Notes: generated by a model not told the origin, from the letters alone. 64,000 nucleotides of DNA from Circinella umbellata (GCA_025093555.1 JAIWNF010000038.1:468242-532241); one strand, 5' to 3'; shown: positions 48,588-61,285, counted from the first letter of the stretch. Translations and numbers: made by a program.

Positions 48588-50087
48588 TAACTAAAATTTA
48601 TAAAATAGAATAATTTCTTGTATAATAATCAATAAAAAAAAGTGATTTACTATCAATAAACACATAGATACAGAAATACATAATGAAATATAGTAACATT
48701 GATAATATCATACTAATTAATTATTTTAGTCTATATACTTTTACTTCTTTTTGCTTCTACCAAGTATTATTACTTTTTTTCTGTATTTAATTTTTTGCGT
48801 ACTTATTTTAATATACCCATAAATAGTAATAATAACAGCATACACTTTTTGTACTTTTCTCTTCTATAACGCACTATACCTAGTTTTAATTGCACTGACA
48901 ACATATATATAGAAGAAATGAGAAAATTATGAATATAGAAAAGTAGAAAATAACCACCCTTGCTGTTTAAAAAAATTGTCAAGTAGATTGTTGCCAATAA
49001 ATAAATATGTCACCCACAAGCAAAAAAAGAAGATTTACATATTATTTGTAAATGGGATGAAGTACAGTGTATACAATACAGTACCATGTGTACATAATTA
49101 TTTAATAAATCTAATCTTCACGCTTAGGATATAACTTTTGTTTATATTATCATTCGTTTTTAATCGTCATGATAAACTTTATTTTGTTTATTTCTCATAA
49201 TAATGCTACATGTTTGGTTAATAAAAACATATTACAACTCTAAATAAAGAACTAATTAAATGCTTTATTGTTACTTTTTTTTTAATTGTCCTATCTTGAC
49301 GTAAAGAATGAGAATATATATATAATAAAATGAAACATGATTGGTGCAACTCTAACCGCTTCATCAATGATGTATCATAAATTTTGTTGCTGAGTAGTAG
49401 TGCTACCTATAAAAATGAAACGCTCCTATACTGCAACAAAAAGAAAAATACGTAAAACAACCCGCACTAAATATATTATAATATCAAATATACACATAGG
49501 GGTTTGCATATCAGCAAACAAAGAAAAGCTTGGGGTTCCCCGTAAAGAAAAAAAATCAGTCTATATATATACATAATGATCTGTATGACTTCATGGTATG
49601 ACGATAATGACCAAGATTTGTATCACAAAAGAAAACACCATGAAAAAGTTAAGGGTAAAATTGTAAGTATAGTATATAAAATAAACTTTTGTGCCCTTAT
49701 TTTATTTTATTAGCGATTAGGATACACGGGTTTTTTTCCTGATCTTGGGCGGTCCACTTTTTTCAAGAAAGCGCTGCGTTTTCTTCAACCTGGTGGCTGA
49801 AGTTTTTTGCTGTGGCGCCAAGCATTTTATAATTTAGCATCTAAATATCATCAATGTGGCGGCTAACAACCTGATTGTAACGACTGTTTTGTAGTATGGA
49901 GAAGAAATAGATATAATACTGTTTTTTTAATAATACGTAAAGAATAAATAATGGTTTTAAAAACAATAGTACTTGAAAGAAAATAAGATGCCACATGACG
50001 TACGTATCCAACCTTTACAATCTTTAGCAGTAACCAAGTATGCTGCCTGGACAATACGGGGTATTGACGAACTACTTATTTATAAGA
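48588..50087. other. AT-rich intergenic region
   Basis: No supported gene. A slightly GC-richer patch at 49740-49880 has no readable frame. Open frames on the minus strand are short and hydrophobic from AT bias. Confidence 0.35.
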
Positions 50088-50170
50088 TCTTTCGGCTCGC
50101 GCCAGCCTTCGACTTGAACTAGTACAAAGCTCTTCTACGGTATTCAGCACTGGTGAATAAGGAGGAAGTC
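50088..50170 (-). pseudogene. Remnant of a Tc1/IS630-type (DDE_3) transposase
   Basis: The minus strand reads LPPYSPVLNTVEELC, then SSSRRLARAERSYK and a stop. This matches the LPPYSPxLNPIEE motif that holds the last acidic residue of IS630/Tc1/mariner transposases. A stop immediately precedes it and no other transposase blocks survive upstream, so only a short fossil is present. Confidence 0.5.
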
Positions 50171-50822
50171 ATAGTGCTGATAAACTTTTAGTTTTTTGGC
50201 AATGAATTACATCATGAAGCTTACAGGGTCCGTAAATGTAACTCCTACTACCTTATGTAAAAAGCATATCATATGTAGATACACAGTATAGAGGTTTCAT
50301 AATGAACATATTACACAATAATAATAGCGGGCAATAGGCTTTTGCTTTAATGAGTCTGGTGTATTAAAAAACCTTGGAAATTTATTGAATGTATCTTGCT
50401 GGAACAGGGATCTTCTATTATTACTGTTTAAAAAGAGCTAATAAGCTGTTATTGTAATAAAAGGTGAATACGTATGAACAATTGAATATAACAAAATGAA
50501 ACTATTATACATAAATCTTCTTCGCTTCTCGTAACTACGTATGAAAACTTCATGCCAGTGAACATAACATATTATATTAAATCATGGATAACGGTATTTT
50601 TTTTTTTGATGATGTGCATACGTATCACACATTCCAACACCACACTCGACCTTGATTCAAATGAAAAGGCATATAATACATAAAACCACAGTCAGCGATA
50701 CCTTCGATAGCTTGAACCTTCAATGGCTTGTGAAGCGAATTATGCATTTTAATACAATATAGTACGTAATTTTACAAAGAACAACTTATATAGATAGACG
50801 CAATAGAATCATAATAATAATA

Positions 50823-52148
50823 GGGTAGTGCTACCTGTGCGATTTTTTTTCTTAGCGGTGCGATTTTTTTCTCGCGGGTGTTTAATTGTAGTGGTACAGC
50901 GCAAACAGCCATAGCCAATCCTCTAGTGATATTACCAGTACGACTTCTCTTACTAAACGTACTTCATTAAGAAACTTTTTTAAAAAAATTACAAGTGCTT
51001 ATCCGTGCGATTTTTTTTTCTGAGCGTAGAATATGAGAAAAAGCTGTGCGATTTTTTTTACTTCTAAATGCCATAGCTGACAGTTTATTTGATAATGTAA
51101 AACTAGTCTACTAAAATATAATATAAAGGTATGTCGATTATGACTAGTTATTAGCACCAACTTGCTCGCATATTATACACAAAAAACAGATAATGCACTT
51201 GGATTATTTGATTAAAAACGGCTTTATTGGTAGTGCGGTGCGATTTTTTATTTTTTCAAAAAAAATTACAAGTGCTTATCCGTGCGATTTTTTTTTTCTG
51301 AGCGTAAAATATGAGAAAAAGCTGTGCGATTTTTTTTTACTTCTAAATGCCATAGCTAACAGTTTATTTGATAATGTAAAAGTAGCCTACCAAAATATAT
51401 AATATAAAAGCTTATTGATTATTACTGGCCATTAGCACCAACTTGCTCGCATATTATACACAAAAAACAGATAATGCACTTGGATTATTTGATTAAAAAC
51501 GGCTTTATTGGTAGTGCGGTGCGATTTTTTATTTTTTCAAAAAAAATTACAAGTGCTTATCCGTGCGATTTTTTTTGTCTGGGCGTAAAATATGAGAAAA
51601 AGCTGTGCGATTTTTTTTTACTTCTAAATGCCATAGCTAACAGTTTATTTGATAATGTAAAAGTAGCCTACCAAAATATATAATATAAAAGCTTATTGAT
51701 TATTACTGGCCATTAGCACCAACTTGCTCGCATATTATACACAAAAAACAGATAATGCACTTGGATTATTTGATTAAAAACGGCTTTATTGGTAGTGCGG
51801 TGCGATTTTTTATTTTTTCAAAAAAAATTACAAGTGCTTATCCGTGCGATTTTTTTTTTCTGAGCGTAAAATATGAGAAAAAGCTGTGCGATTTTTTTTT
51901 ACTTCTAAATGCCATAGCTAACAGTTTATTTGATAATGTAAAAGTAGCCTACCAAAATATATAATATAAAAGCTTATTGATTATTACTGGCCATTAGCAC
52001 CAACTTGCTCGCATATTATACACAAAAAACAGATAATGCACTTGGATTATTTGATTAAAAACGGCTTTATTGGTAGTGCGGTGCGATTTTTTATTTTTTC
52101 AAAAAAAATTACAAGTGCTTATCCGTGCGATTTTTTTGTCTGAGCGTG
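50823..52148 (+). repeat. Left MULE end with a 281-bp tandem array
   Basis: After a unique ~150-bp outer part, the inner TIR unit is repeated. A first diverged copy begins near 50985. Near-identical copies have equivalent points at 51193, 51474 and 51755 (exactly 281 bp apart), and a partial copy at 52036-52148 stops at CTGAGCGT. The word GTGCGATTTTTT occurs about 15 times (three per unit), against about five in the right end. Three identical-looking 69-aa frames here are artefacts of the array. Confidence 0.93.
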
Positions 52149-52835
52149 AGAAATGATCTTCATGATCACGCGAATTTCCCCCAGCACCACCCGTTATATG
52201 TTCTATCCGACTGGCCTCTTAATTGGTTACCGGAACGATAAGCTAATGAACAACAAAACTTCACAGAATTAAAGCATCTAATCATTTGACATTTCGATAA
52301 TTGTTTTTTTTATCTTATCAGAGCTAATAACATGATTTCAATATGACAGTAATATATTAGTATAGTATTTGGCTTTCTCGGAAAATAGCTACATTATTGT
52401 AGCACATTTACGAAATTTATGAAGCAGTGAATTAAAATGTTATCACTTTTATTGAAAGTATTGCTAATGAGCATATAATATAAAACAATATGTATCAGTT
52501 ACATTATTAGAGGTAATGATAGATGGATTTGTGAATGATTAGTATAACTTTGGTTTATGTAAATAAATTAAAAAGAGCGCCGAAAACCGGCTACAAAATA
52601 TCTAGCTATTATCTATCGAAATCATACATTGTGCTTATAACCGCGTTCATGCTTGATGACTTTCTGATCCGTTATCATACACGATAGAATTATCGTAGCA
52701 GGTTTTCTTCCGTAAGTTCCGGATACATCCAAACTATTTATATGGAGCGAAATTTGTAGCATATTATCATACTTTGTATTTTTTTCATTATATTAAACAT
52801 ATAGTTCAATTTATTATCTGTATATCATCATTCAA

Positions 52836-55800
52836 ATGAGCGAACTTATTGGTACAAGATATCCAACCCGTGATGAACTCAAGGCATCTGTTCAATCATA
52901 CGCAAGAAAGAATGGCTTTGCAGTCAAACAAAGTGTCAATGGACAAGGTGTTGGTATTCTGTTCAAGTGCTCCTGTGAAGGTAATGGTAACGAGGATAAG
53001 CTTGGAGAGGATCGAAAACGCATGAAGAATAGCCAGAGAAGTGGCTGTAAATGGAAGCTCACAGCTTCCTTACCCAAGAAGGCCAAAGAAGGTGAAGAGG
53101 ATCGGTTGTGGGAGGTTCGAGTCTTACGACTTCATTCTGGTCATAAATTTGACACCAAGAATCAGGGTACACCAGAGAGCATATCAGATGAAAACAGCAA
53201 CATGGTACATCATAACCATGTATTAATCAAAAACAATGACTCAGCTTTATGCAAGGTTTATAGCCAATATCGAAAGCGTTCAGATACCGTTATCAACACT
53301 CTGTCATCATTAAATCGGAATGTCCCTGCACAAGATATTATCAATACAATCGCCCATACACACAATGGATTTGTCATGACGCCCAAAGATGTTTATAACT
53401 TCTATCAAATGACTGCTAGCACACCAGGTGCTTCCACCGAATTTCGCCCCTTATTGGAGTTTTTGCAAGGAGAAGGCTATATTGTTCACTATGAGGTGAC
53501 AAGACCAGGAAATACTCTCAAGGCTCTATTTGTTATTCATCCCGATTCTATAATGCTTGCTAGACGTTTTTCAGAAGTAACGCTCATAGATTCAACATAC
53601 AAGGTTAATTTTCATAACATGCCTCTTGTTCACATTGTTGGTGTCTGTAATCTTGGAAGTCGTCAGCTTCGTACATTTCTTATTGCATGCTGTGTAATGG
53701 TGGATGAAAAAGAGTCTTCCTACACCTGGATGGCCAAAAAATTACATGATATTGTATGGCCTACATCATCTATTTTTTCACCCCCTGCACTTTTTGTTAC
53801 CGACCAAGATCCTCAACTTATCAAGAGCATCCACAGTGAATTTCCATCAAGTGATACTATTCGGTGCGCCTGGCATGTTCAAAAGAATTTCTCTGACAGG
53901 TATAATGGCAAGTTTACTCCAAAGAAGCGGGGACAGAAATACTCAGACCAAGATAAAATGGATCATATTGTCAGCAAGCTACTATGGTGTAGAACAGAAA
54001 AAGAGTTTGACAACGCTGTTGAGTGCTATTATAAACATATTCCCAAGTCTTCAATTGAAGCAGAGCTAAAGAGTTATATGGCTAGGTAATTTTTAAAACT
54101 CTATGCTTATATTTGATTATCTTTACCATTACTACTGGCACTATTGCATTTTATTACTGTAATAACCGTTATAAAATAATTATTCTTGTGTAATAGCTGT
54201 TTAGAAAATAAGCACGTCTGGGGTGGTTATTGGTGTGAACAGTTTCCTCATTTTCAATCCCGAACAACATCAAGGGTCGAATCATACCATAAAAGCTTAA
54301 AAGCACGGATAACTAAGTATGGTTCTTTGTTACATTTATTTCAAAAGATAAACGAGAAGCGTAATTGGATGGTATGTTTGTTCTATCTACATTTCTTTTT
54401 ATAAAACATACACCAATATAATTATAATTTTATACAAGGACTAACATACATACTGTATTATAATATATAGATGGAGGATGAAGACGGTGAGCTTTATTTA
54501 GAGCTACTGAAGCAACCCGTGATCATATCAAGTGATGCAGCAAAATACTTCGAGAACCTCCTTGGACGCGTTTCTCACTATGCTTTATATATCCTACGTA
54601 ATGAATATATCAATATCGATGAAGATAACCACAATGACAATTGCTGCTGTATTGTAAAGCAAAACCTTCGACTTCCATGTCGCCATGCAATGATTAAAAG
54701 TGATATGCCAATTTTATTAGAAAGTGTGTATTCTTTCTGGCATATATATGAAGAAGGCAAGTATTTCGAGAAATATCATTATGTATATAAACTATTAGGT
54801 GTAATTTATAACGAGATCACTATTATGAACATACTAACATATACTTTTAATATCTATAGAAGCCGATGTTAGCATAAAAATTATCAGCAAAGAATTATCA
54901 TCAAGGGCAACTACTATACTTTATACATTGCAAGAAAGATTTATACAGATCTACGATCACCAGCGCCTAAACTTGTTAATGGATAATATTGAGAATATCT
55001 TGGCTAATGATGACGATATTTCTACTGACATCAATAAAATTCAAATACCAAGAAAAATCAAAGCAAAAGGTCGTCCAAAAAAGCGAATCGCTAAACCAAG
55101 AAAAACAATCATCGATAAAATTAATTACGCAGACTTGAAACGTAAACGTGAAATTGGAAAAGAACGCTCATCAGATATTGGTACCACTATTAACCACCAC
55201 CCAAAAAAGAAGTAAGAATATATTTCATTTTTTCCAATGGATTCTTATACTGTAACTTTCTATACTTTGTTATATAATAATACTGTTATACTTCTTAGAC
55301 AACATATAGTGAAATCAGAGGAAAGCAACATACCAATTCCAAATATTCCCAAACGTCGTATCAAAAACGTGAGATGTAGTACTAATCAAGAAGACACACT
55401 CCATATATTACATGCCAAAGGTAATTCATAATTTGTTAATTCTAGATATCTTTTCTTATGTAGTGTAAGTAAAAAATTAACAAACGTTAAAAAATAGTAC
55501 CGTACGAACTGTATCTCGAGCCAAACAACACTAATTCTTGCTTTATCGATGCACCAATGGAAATGCTTTGGAGTTCAATACTGCCGTATATAAATCTCGA
55601 CTCTGTTTCATTACTACACACACCTTACAATGTGGTTGATATTATGCTCCGTCTTTCCTCGCACCATCATCAAAAGAATACCATAACTGGCAGATCAATG
55701 GCTACCAGTATTGCACGCCGCTTTGCTTGGGGTCTTTCCGAATTTTCAGATCGACAAATGAACAGTGCTCATTATTTCGTAAAACAACATTTACTGTCAA

Positions 55801-56604
55801 AGGCTTCATTGACATTTAAACAGAACTTTTTTCCGACATACACTTGTTCTACGATCTGTTCCTCTTGTGGTTTCAAATCAACACGAGAAAATCTGCTATT
55901 GGATATTGATACGGTTACTAGCGAGATAACTACAGAAGATCCTATTGAATTTACAGACCAGTTTTATGCTCATCATGTACTGAATCCACGACAAGCAAAA
56001 TGTAATTCGAAGGACTGTGCCCATAGAGATGCTACCCAAGAAAACATCATCACAAAATATTCTCCATTTTTGTTGATTGGGGCTGCCATGTGGAAAGATC
56101 CGCGATCAGATATAATTCAGTACACGCATTTTCCTTATGAGATGAAGTTCCATGATGCACATTATATACTACATTCAAAAGTACACAGTGTGACTGATGA
56201 TGGATTTCATTTTTATACAGTTGCAACTGTTGAACATAATAGTGAGCGATTCCTGGCTCGCTTTGACAATCTTAAACCCAATGTTGAAATTATAACGAAT
56301 CGAGTATCACGAACCTCACAAGAAGTACTTTGCCAACCAGACAAAACTACTTTTGTATGCTACAAGCTATCAACAATCAACAAGATACGGCCAACACTAA
56401 TGGATACATTAGAAATCAATGAATCAGATGCCGTGTTGAGCCCTCGGTTGATTGGCGGTCGTGATGGTTCTTGTAAGTGTAATTTTTTTCACAGTAAAAT
56501 ATTTTATCTACCTATTACTAAAAGTTCTAATACTGTATGTGTTGTATATAGTGAGCCAGTGCTACTTCTGTAAGAAAAAGTTACCGACACCGTTCACAAA
56601 GTAA
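52836..56604 (+). CDS. MULE transposase fused to SWIM zinc finger and ubiquitin-protease-like domain
   Basis: Exons 52836-54085, 54197-54371, 54471-54756, 54860-55211, 55299-55420, 55498-56472 and 56552-56604 stay in one frame, about 1,070 aa. Residues 1-120 are a FAR1/WRKY-GCM1-like zinc region (CSCEGN, SGCKWKL, HSGHKF). The MULE DDE core has Asp252 (VTLIDSTYKVN), Asp323 (LFVTDQDPQL, then RCAWHVQKNF) and Glu445 (SRVESYHKSLK). A SWIM finger follows (CCCIVKQNLRLPCRH). A basic AT-hook-like patch is KAKGRPKKRIAKPRK. Residues about 729-1000 resemble a C19 ubiquitin-specific protease: Cys box NNTNSCFIDAP (Cys743), CysxxxCysxxCys and Cysx4Cys zinc pairs (845-852, 897-902), and His box DDGFHFYTVATV (His966). 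The intron after 54756 is GC-AG. The last exon is doubtful because coding continues in another frame. Protease activity is inferred. Confidence 0.8.
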
Positions 56605-57390
56605 TACAAGACCTTCATTCTAAGTACTCTATAACCGAAAGAATGCAGAAGTATTGCCAGAAGTACTTACTTAGACGAGGACCAATGAGCATGAAGCAGC
56701 GAGAAATCATTAATTTACATGATACACTTGGCTTAAGTAAGCAAGAACGTGATCACTTCTGCTGGACACATCGGTTTGAATGTGATTACAAGCCAGTAGC
56801 ATTGGAAGAATCCTATCCTTTGTCAATTGACTTTGGGAGCTCAATAATCGGATAAAAGATTTAAAGAGCCAACTTGATGGAATTATTGCTGGGACGGAGG
56901 ACAGCTTCTATTTGAGGCAAGCCATCAGATCAATAGAAAAGCTTGGAAGTAGAAAAGCTCAGAGCATGGTTCAAATGTTGCAGGAATCGCATGAATTTTC
57001 AGTATGTATAATAGTGATAACTTAAAATTTAGTAACAATCAAAAAAAAATTTTAACAAAATCAATTTATATTACTTATAGGTTGGATATTATGGGAATCG
57101 AGGACAGTTGCTATTGCAAATGCATTAGTCTCTATGTATTTAAAAAAACTTTCAGGAAATATTGAAACATATGGTCTAAGACCTATGTCATATATCAGCA
57201 AGTATTAATTCCAGAAACCGGTGCACGGTTAATCCGTGAAGATATAAAAGAGGCTCGACGAGACAATAAGCTAAATGAATTTGATATGATGCAGGTGGAA
57301 CATGCAGGGGACCAAAAACTCTTGGAGTATGCACGATTGCGAATGAAGAAAAGTTGTGTATGGGGCAATAATATGTACCCGGAAACTTAA
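56605..57390 (+). pseudogene. Frame-damaged continuation of the MULE gene
   Basis: Coding-like sequence continues past 56604 with repeated frame changes. Pieces: VHKVIQDLHSKYSITERMQK and MKQREIINLHDTLGLSKQER (56590-56850), NNRIKDLKSQLDGIIAGTED and SRKAQSMVQMLQESHEFS (56840-57002), an intron 57003-57081 ending TATAG, VGYYGNRGQLLLQ, NALVSMYLKKLSGNIETYGL, and VLIPETGARLIREDIKEARR ending at TAA about 57388-57390. Each switch (near 56575, 56843, 57120 and 57200) would be explained by loss of a single base. The function of this tail is unknown. It is either the C-terminus of the same protein or a separate ORF of the element. Confidence 0.6.
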
Positions 57391-57475
57391 TAACAATACA
57401 TCAGTCGATTCTTTACTTCGTACAATCACCACTTGATCACTATTACTCAATCTCTTTACATATAGTTTCTTTTAC

Positions 57476-58480
57476 TAGGAGGATTAAACATAAACCTAAT
57501 GATTACAAAAATTTCTTAAAGCTTTTCTAATCTATAATATCTTTATATATATTTAAGAAAATAAAAACAAATGTTTTTTCTTTTTCTGTTAATTATTTTT
57601 AAGTTTATTTTTATAAAAATATCAAAAATTATGAATTTTTGGATATTTTGGAATTTATAGATTTATGAATTTTATGAAATTCATAAATTTATGACATAAA
57701 GAAAAATAAAACAAATTGTTTTCTTTTTCACTACTACCACCACCACTTCAACAACAAGAACAACAACAACACTAACATGTTCTTGTTTCTACTTATATGT
57801 ATTAAAAACAAATAAAATCATAGATTTTCTTGTTTTTTCAGAATAAAAATATATATATGGGTTTGTTACACAAACAAAATAAATTAGCGTTAGGTCTAAT
57901 TTATTTTATATATATTTAATATTTCCAAAGTTCGTAGAACTTCAAGAATTATTTTTTTTTTATATTTTTAAATTAAAATATGATAACGTAATCATATTTT
58001 TAAAATAAAGTTTAAAAAATAAATTCTATATAAAAGATAAAAATTAATTTATTATAATAAATTTGATAATTTTTATTCTTTTTGATAGCTATGCTATCTG
58101 AATATTTAAATAAATATTCTAAAAACAAGATTTGTGTTACAAATATTTGTTTTTAATACAGTATAAGTAGAAACAAGAACATGTTAGTGTTGTTGTTGTT
58201 CTTGTTATTGAAGTGGTGGTGGTAGTGAAAAAGAAAACAATTTGTTTTATTTTTCTTTATGTCATAAATTTATGAATTTCATAAAATTCATAAAATCCAT
58301 AAATTCCAAAATATCCAAAAATTCATAATTTTTGATATTTTTATAAAAATAAATTTAAAATAATTAACAGAAAAAGAAAAAACATTTGTTTTTATTTTTC
58401 TTAAATATATATAAAGATATTATAGATTAGAAAAATCTTAAGAAATTTTTGTAACCATTAGGTTTATGTTTAATCCTCTA
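57476..58480. mobile_element. Foldback element A (long inverted repeats)
   Basis: Arms of about 365 bp (57476-57841 and 58115-58480) are near-perfect inverted copies around a ~270-bp loop. Ends are TAGGAGGATTAAACATAAAC and, inverted, TAGAGGATTAAACATAAACC. It is extremely AT-rich apart from a CCACCACCAC/ACAACAACAAC tract in each arm (57731-57770; mirrored at 58190-58230). No frame is present. It behaves like a non-autonomous foldback/MITE. Confidence 0.85.
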
Positions 58481-58547
58481 GATGAATATCATAAATATTC
58501 ATCATTATTTTACCTTAATTTGTATAGAAAAGATATATCTTTTCTAT

Positions 58548-59437
58548 TAGGGGGTTGAACATTAATTTAATGTTTACAAAATATTTATAGAATTCTTAAA
58601 TTCTATAATATTTTTATATATAAATAAAATAAATGTATGCCAAGAGATTAAAATCAAAGATAAAATATTTTTGATTTTCTTGGCATTGAAATAATAAAAA
58701 TATCAAAATTTATAAAATTTTGGATATTTTGAGATTTATGGATTTTATGGATTTTATAAATTTATGAAATTTATAAATAATATAATATATTGTTTATTCT
58801 TATTTATATATATTAAAAAACAAATAAAATCATAGATTTTCTTGTTTTTAGAATCTGTAAGATTCAGATACATTGTATCTTAAAAAGAATAAAAATTATA
58901 ATAAATTATTATATATAATAATTTAATTTTTATCTTTTTTATAGAATTTATTTTTTAAGCTTTATTTTTAAAAATATGATTACGTAACCATATTTTAATT
59001 TAAAAATATAAAAAAATATAATTCTTAAAGTTCTATGAACTTTTGAAATATTAAATATAAATAAAATAAATTAGACCTAACGCTAATATATATTGTTTGT
59101 GTAACAAACCTATACTTATATTTTTATTTCTGGAAAAACAAGATTTGTGTTACAAATATTTGTTTTTTAATATATATAAATAAGAATAAACAATATATTA
59201 TATTATTTATAAATTTCATAAAATTTATAAAATCCAAAAATCCATAAATCTCAAAATATCCAAAATTTTATAAATTTTGATATTTTTTATTATTTCAATG
59301 CCACGAAAATCAAAAATATTTTATATTTTGATTTTAATCTCTTGGCATGCATTTATTTTATTTATATATAAAAATATTATAGAATTTAAGAATTCTATAA
59401 ATATTTTGTAAATATTAAATTAATGTTCAACCCCCTA
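58548..59437. mobile_element. Foldback element B, inverted relative of element A
   Basis: Arms of about 320 bp (58548-58870 and 59120-59437) with ends TAGGGGGTTGAACATTAATT. The loop (including TTAGACCTAACGCTAAT and GTTTGTGTAACAAACC) is the reverse complement of the loop of element A, with divergence. It lacks the trinucleotide tract and instead has AGAGATTAAAATCAAAGATA and CTTGGCAT words. It is same-family but an older or different subtype. Confidence 0.82.
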
Positions 59438-59797
59438 GGTAAAATCTATTTTTCTTTTTCCATACATATACATACTTGTCTATTTTTATATTATTATTAT
59501 TACATATAATTACTTTATATTCCTATCTGCTTAACTTTATTTTCTTTTTCTTTCTACCATTCATACTTATATTTCCTTCTTATGTAATACTTTTTAGATA
59601 GCTTAAATATATCTTAATGAAATAAAATAACAAATGGATATAATCAGCTTACTGTTCTATATAGTTTTGGCTTTGAACGTTACACCATGAGAGACATGAA
59701 AGCAACATATTAAGTTATCATAAGAAAATCGCACAAATAATGAGTTATGCTAATAGGAAATCTGTGTAGTTGTGAAAATCATTTCTACAAAAAAAAA

Positions 59798-60186
59798 ATC
59801 GCACCAATCCGTTTTAATCAAATAATCCAAGTGCATTATCTTTTTTTTGTGTATAATATGTGAGCAAGTTGATGCTAATGGCCAGTAATAATCAATAAGT
59901 TTTTATATTATATATTTTGGTAGACTACTTTACATTATCAAATAAACTGTCAGCTATGGCATTTAGAAGTAAAAAAAATCGCACAGCTTTTTCTCATATT
60001 TTACGCCCAGACAAAAAATCGCACAGATAAGCACTTATAATTTTTTTTAAGAACGTTTCTTGATAAAGTTTGTTTAGTAAATGAAATTGTGCTGTTGATA
60101 TCACAAGAGGATCGGCTATAGCTGTTTGCGCTGTACCCCTACAATTAAACACCCGCCAGAAAAAAATCGCACAGGTAGCACTACCC
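59798..60186 (-). repeat. Right MULE terminal inverted repeat, single unit
   Basis: The reverse complement matches the outer left end (GGGTAGTGCTACC... GTTTAATTGTA...GTACAGCGCAAACAG) and then one copy of the 281-bp inner unit. About five copies of AAAAAAATCGCAC are present. Confidence 0.9.
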
Positions 60187-60485
60187 AAAAAAAAATAGAG
60201 GGGGAAAACCCAAAAGGAGGGGTAGAATATTAGAATAATATCTTTTTTTAATAAGCTTAGGCTATATTAATGATAGCATTGTCTACCTTATGATATAGTG
60301 TTTGGTTTATTGATAAGGTAGATAATGTTCTGATCGGGTAAATTATCAAATAATGTTTATATATATCATACAGATCTTCAGTGATCATATTAATATCCAT
60401 CAAATCTATCAAATCTACCAAATTACTAGTAAGATATGACTGATTTTTATGGACTGTGCTAATGCACTTTGCTGTCTTTTTGCAG

Positions 60486-61285
60486 TAGTTTGTCATTTTT
60501 TTATGAATCAAAAGTCGGCTTTCGAGATGACGATGGTGTCAAGTTCATAAAAAATTTACAAAATAAACAACTACTCGAATCATATAATTATGTACAACAA
60601 CATGAGGAGGCGTTTTATGATACTCTTAATCAGCTGAATAATGAGAAATATCTTTCAGAAATTTATAGATTGGAACCATTTATCATTCCACACTTCTAAG
60701 GTCTTCAGATGCAGCTTTTGTGGGCTTAGTCAGCAGACATGAAGAGCAATACTTTAATTCATTCCTTTTGACACCTGTAAAATGTATTTGAATCTTTCTT
60801 CCTTTTCTCTTTAGTTACTTTTTTTTAGTTAACAATACTGAATAATGATAATATATTACTACCTTATTCATATATTACTAAAAATAAATACAGATGTATC
60901 TTTATATAAGGATAAGGTACTACTTTGATAATGAATTTAACTATTTGATAATTATACTACTTATATGTATTTGACATGAGATGTACTGTATATCTTTGAA
61001 TATGGCCTCAATGAAAAAGAACATTTTTATTTTATAGTAATCAGCATTTTCTCTGTTCGTTCAATTAAAAAATTGATTAAAGATTGTAAACATTATTACG
61101 TATATAAAAAGAATAATGAAAAAATGAATGGCATTGTATTCAATACATGTTTTACTGTATATTTCTTTTAGTATAAAAGATGTTGCTACAGCAACAGATT
61201 AATTTCGCAATACTTTTTTGGACGACCAGTATTCTCATGCAGAAGCTTTTAATTCTTTATTTTGCCAACTACTCAATGTAGTCAT
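60486..61285 (+). pseudogene. Unidentified decayed gene fragments
   Basis: After a good acceptor (TTTTTGCAG, 60485) the plus strand reads SSLSFFYESKVGFRDDDGVK, LESYNYVQQHEEAFYDTLNQ and EKYLSEIYRLEPFII. It then shifts frame to STLLRSSDAAFVGLVSRHEE and YFNSFLLTP, followed by a GTAAAA donor near 60777. A further island at 61175-61285 reads IKDVATATD-stop-FRNTFLDDQYSHAEAFNSLF. The pieces look like one broken protein of unknown family. Transposon origin is possible from the setting. Confidence 0.4.

Larger units (their letters stand above)
50823..60186. mobile_element. MULE (Mutator-like) transposon, 9.4 kb, with expanded left end
   Basis: The ends are inverted copies: GGGTAGTGCTACCTGTGCGA at 50823 and its reverse complement ending at 60186. 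The inverted repeat continues inward for about 390 bp (59798-60186 on the right). Inside lie a MULE transposase gene with extra domains (52836-56604), a frame-damaged extension of coding sequence to about 57390, and a pair of foldback elements. 52149-52835 is non-coding leader. The left end is inflated to about 1.3 kb by tandem duplication. I could not find a clear 8-11 bp target duplication: the left flank is AAT-repeat and the right flank is poly-A. Confidence 0.85.

Noticed and set aside
51193..51964. Three near-identical 69-aa open frames in a row
   Set aside because: They fall exactly on the 281-bp tandem repeat of the MULE end, begin inside non-coding TIR sequence and differ only as the repeats do. 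No start context or family resemblance.
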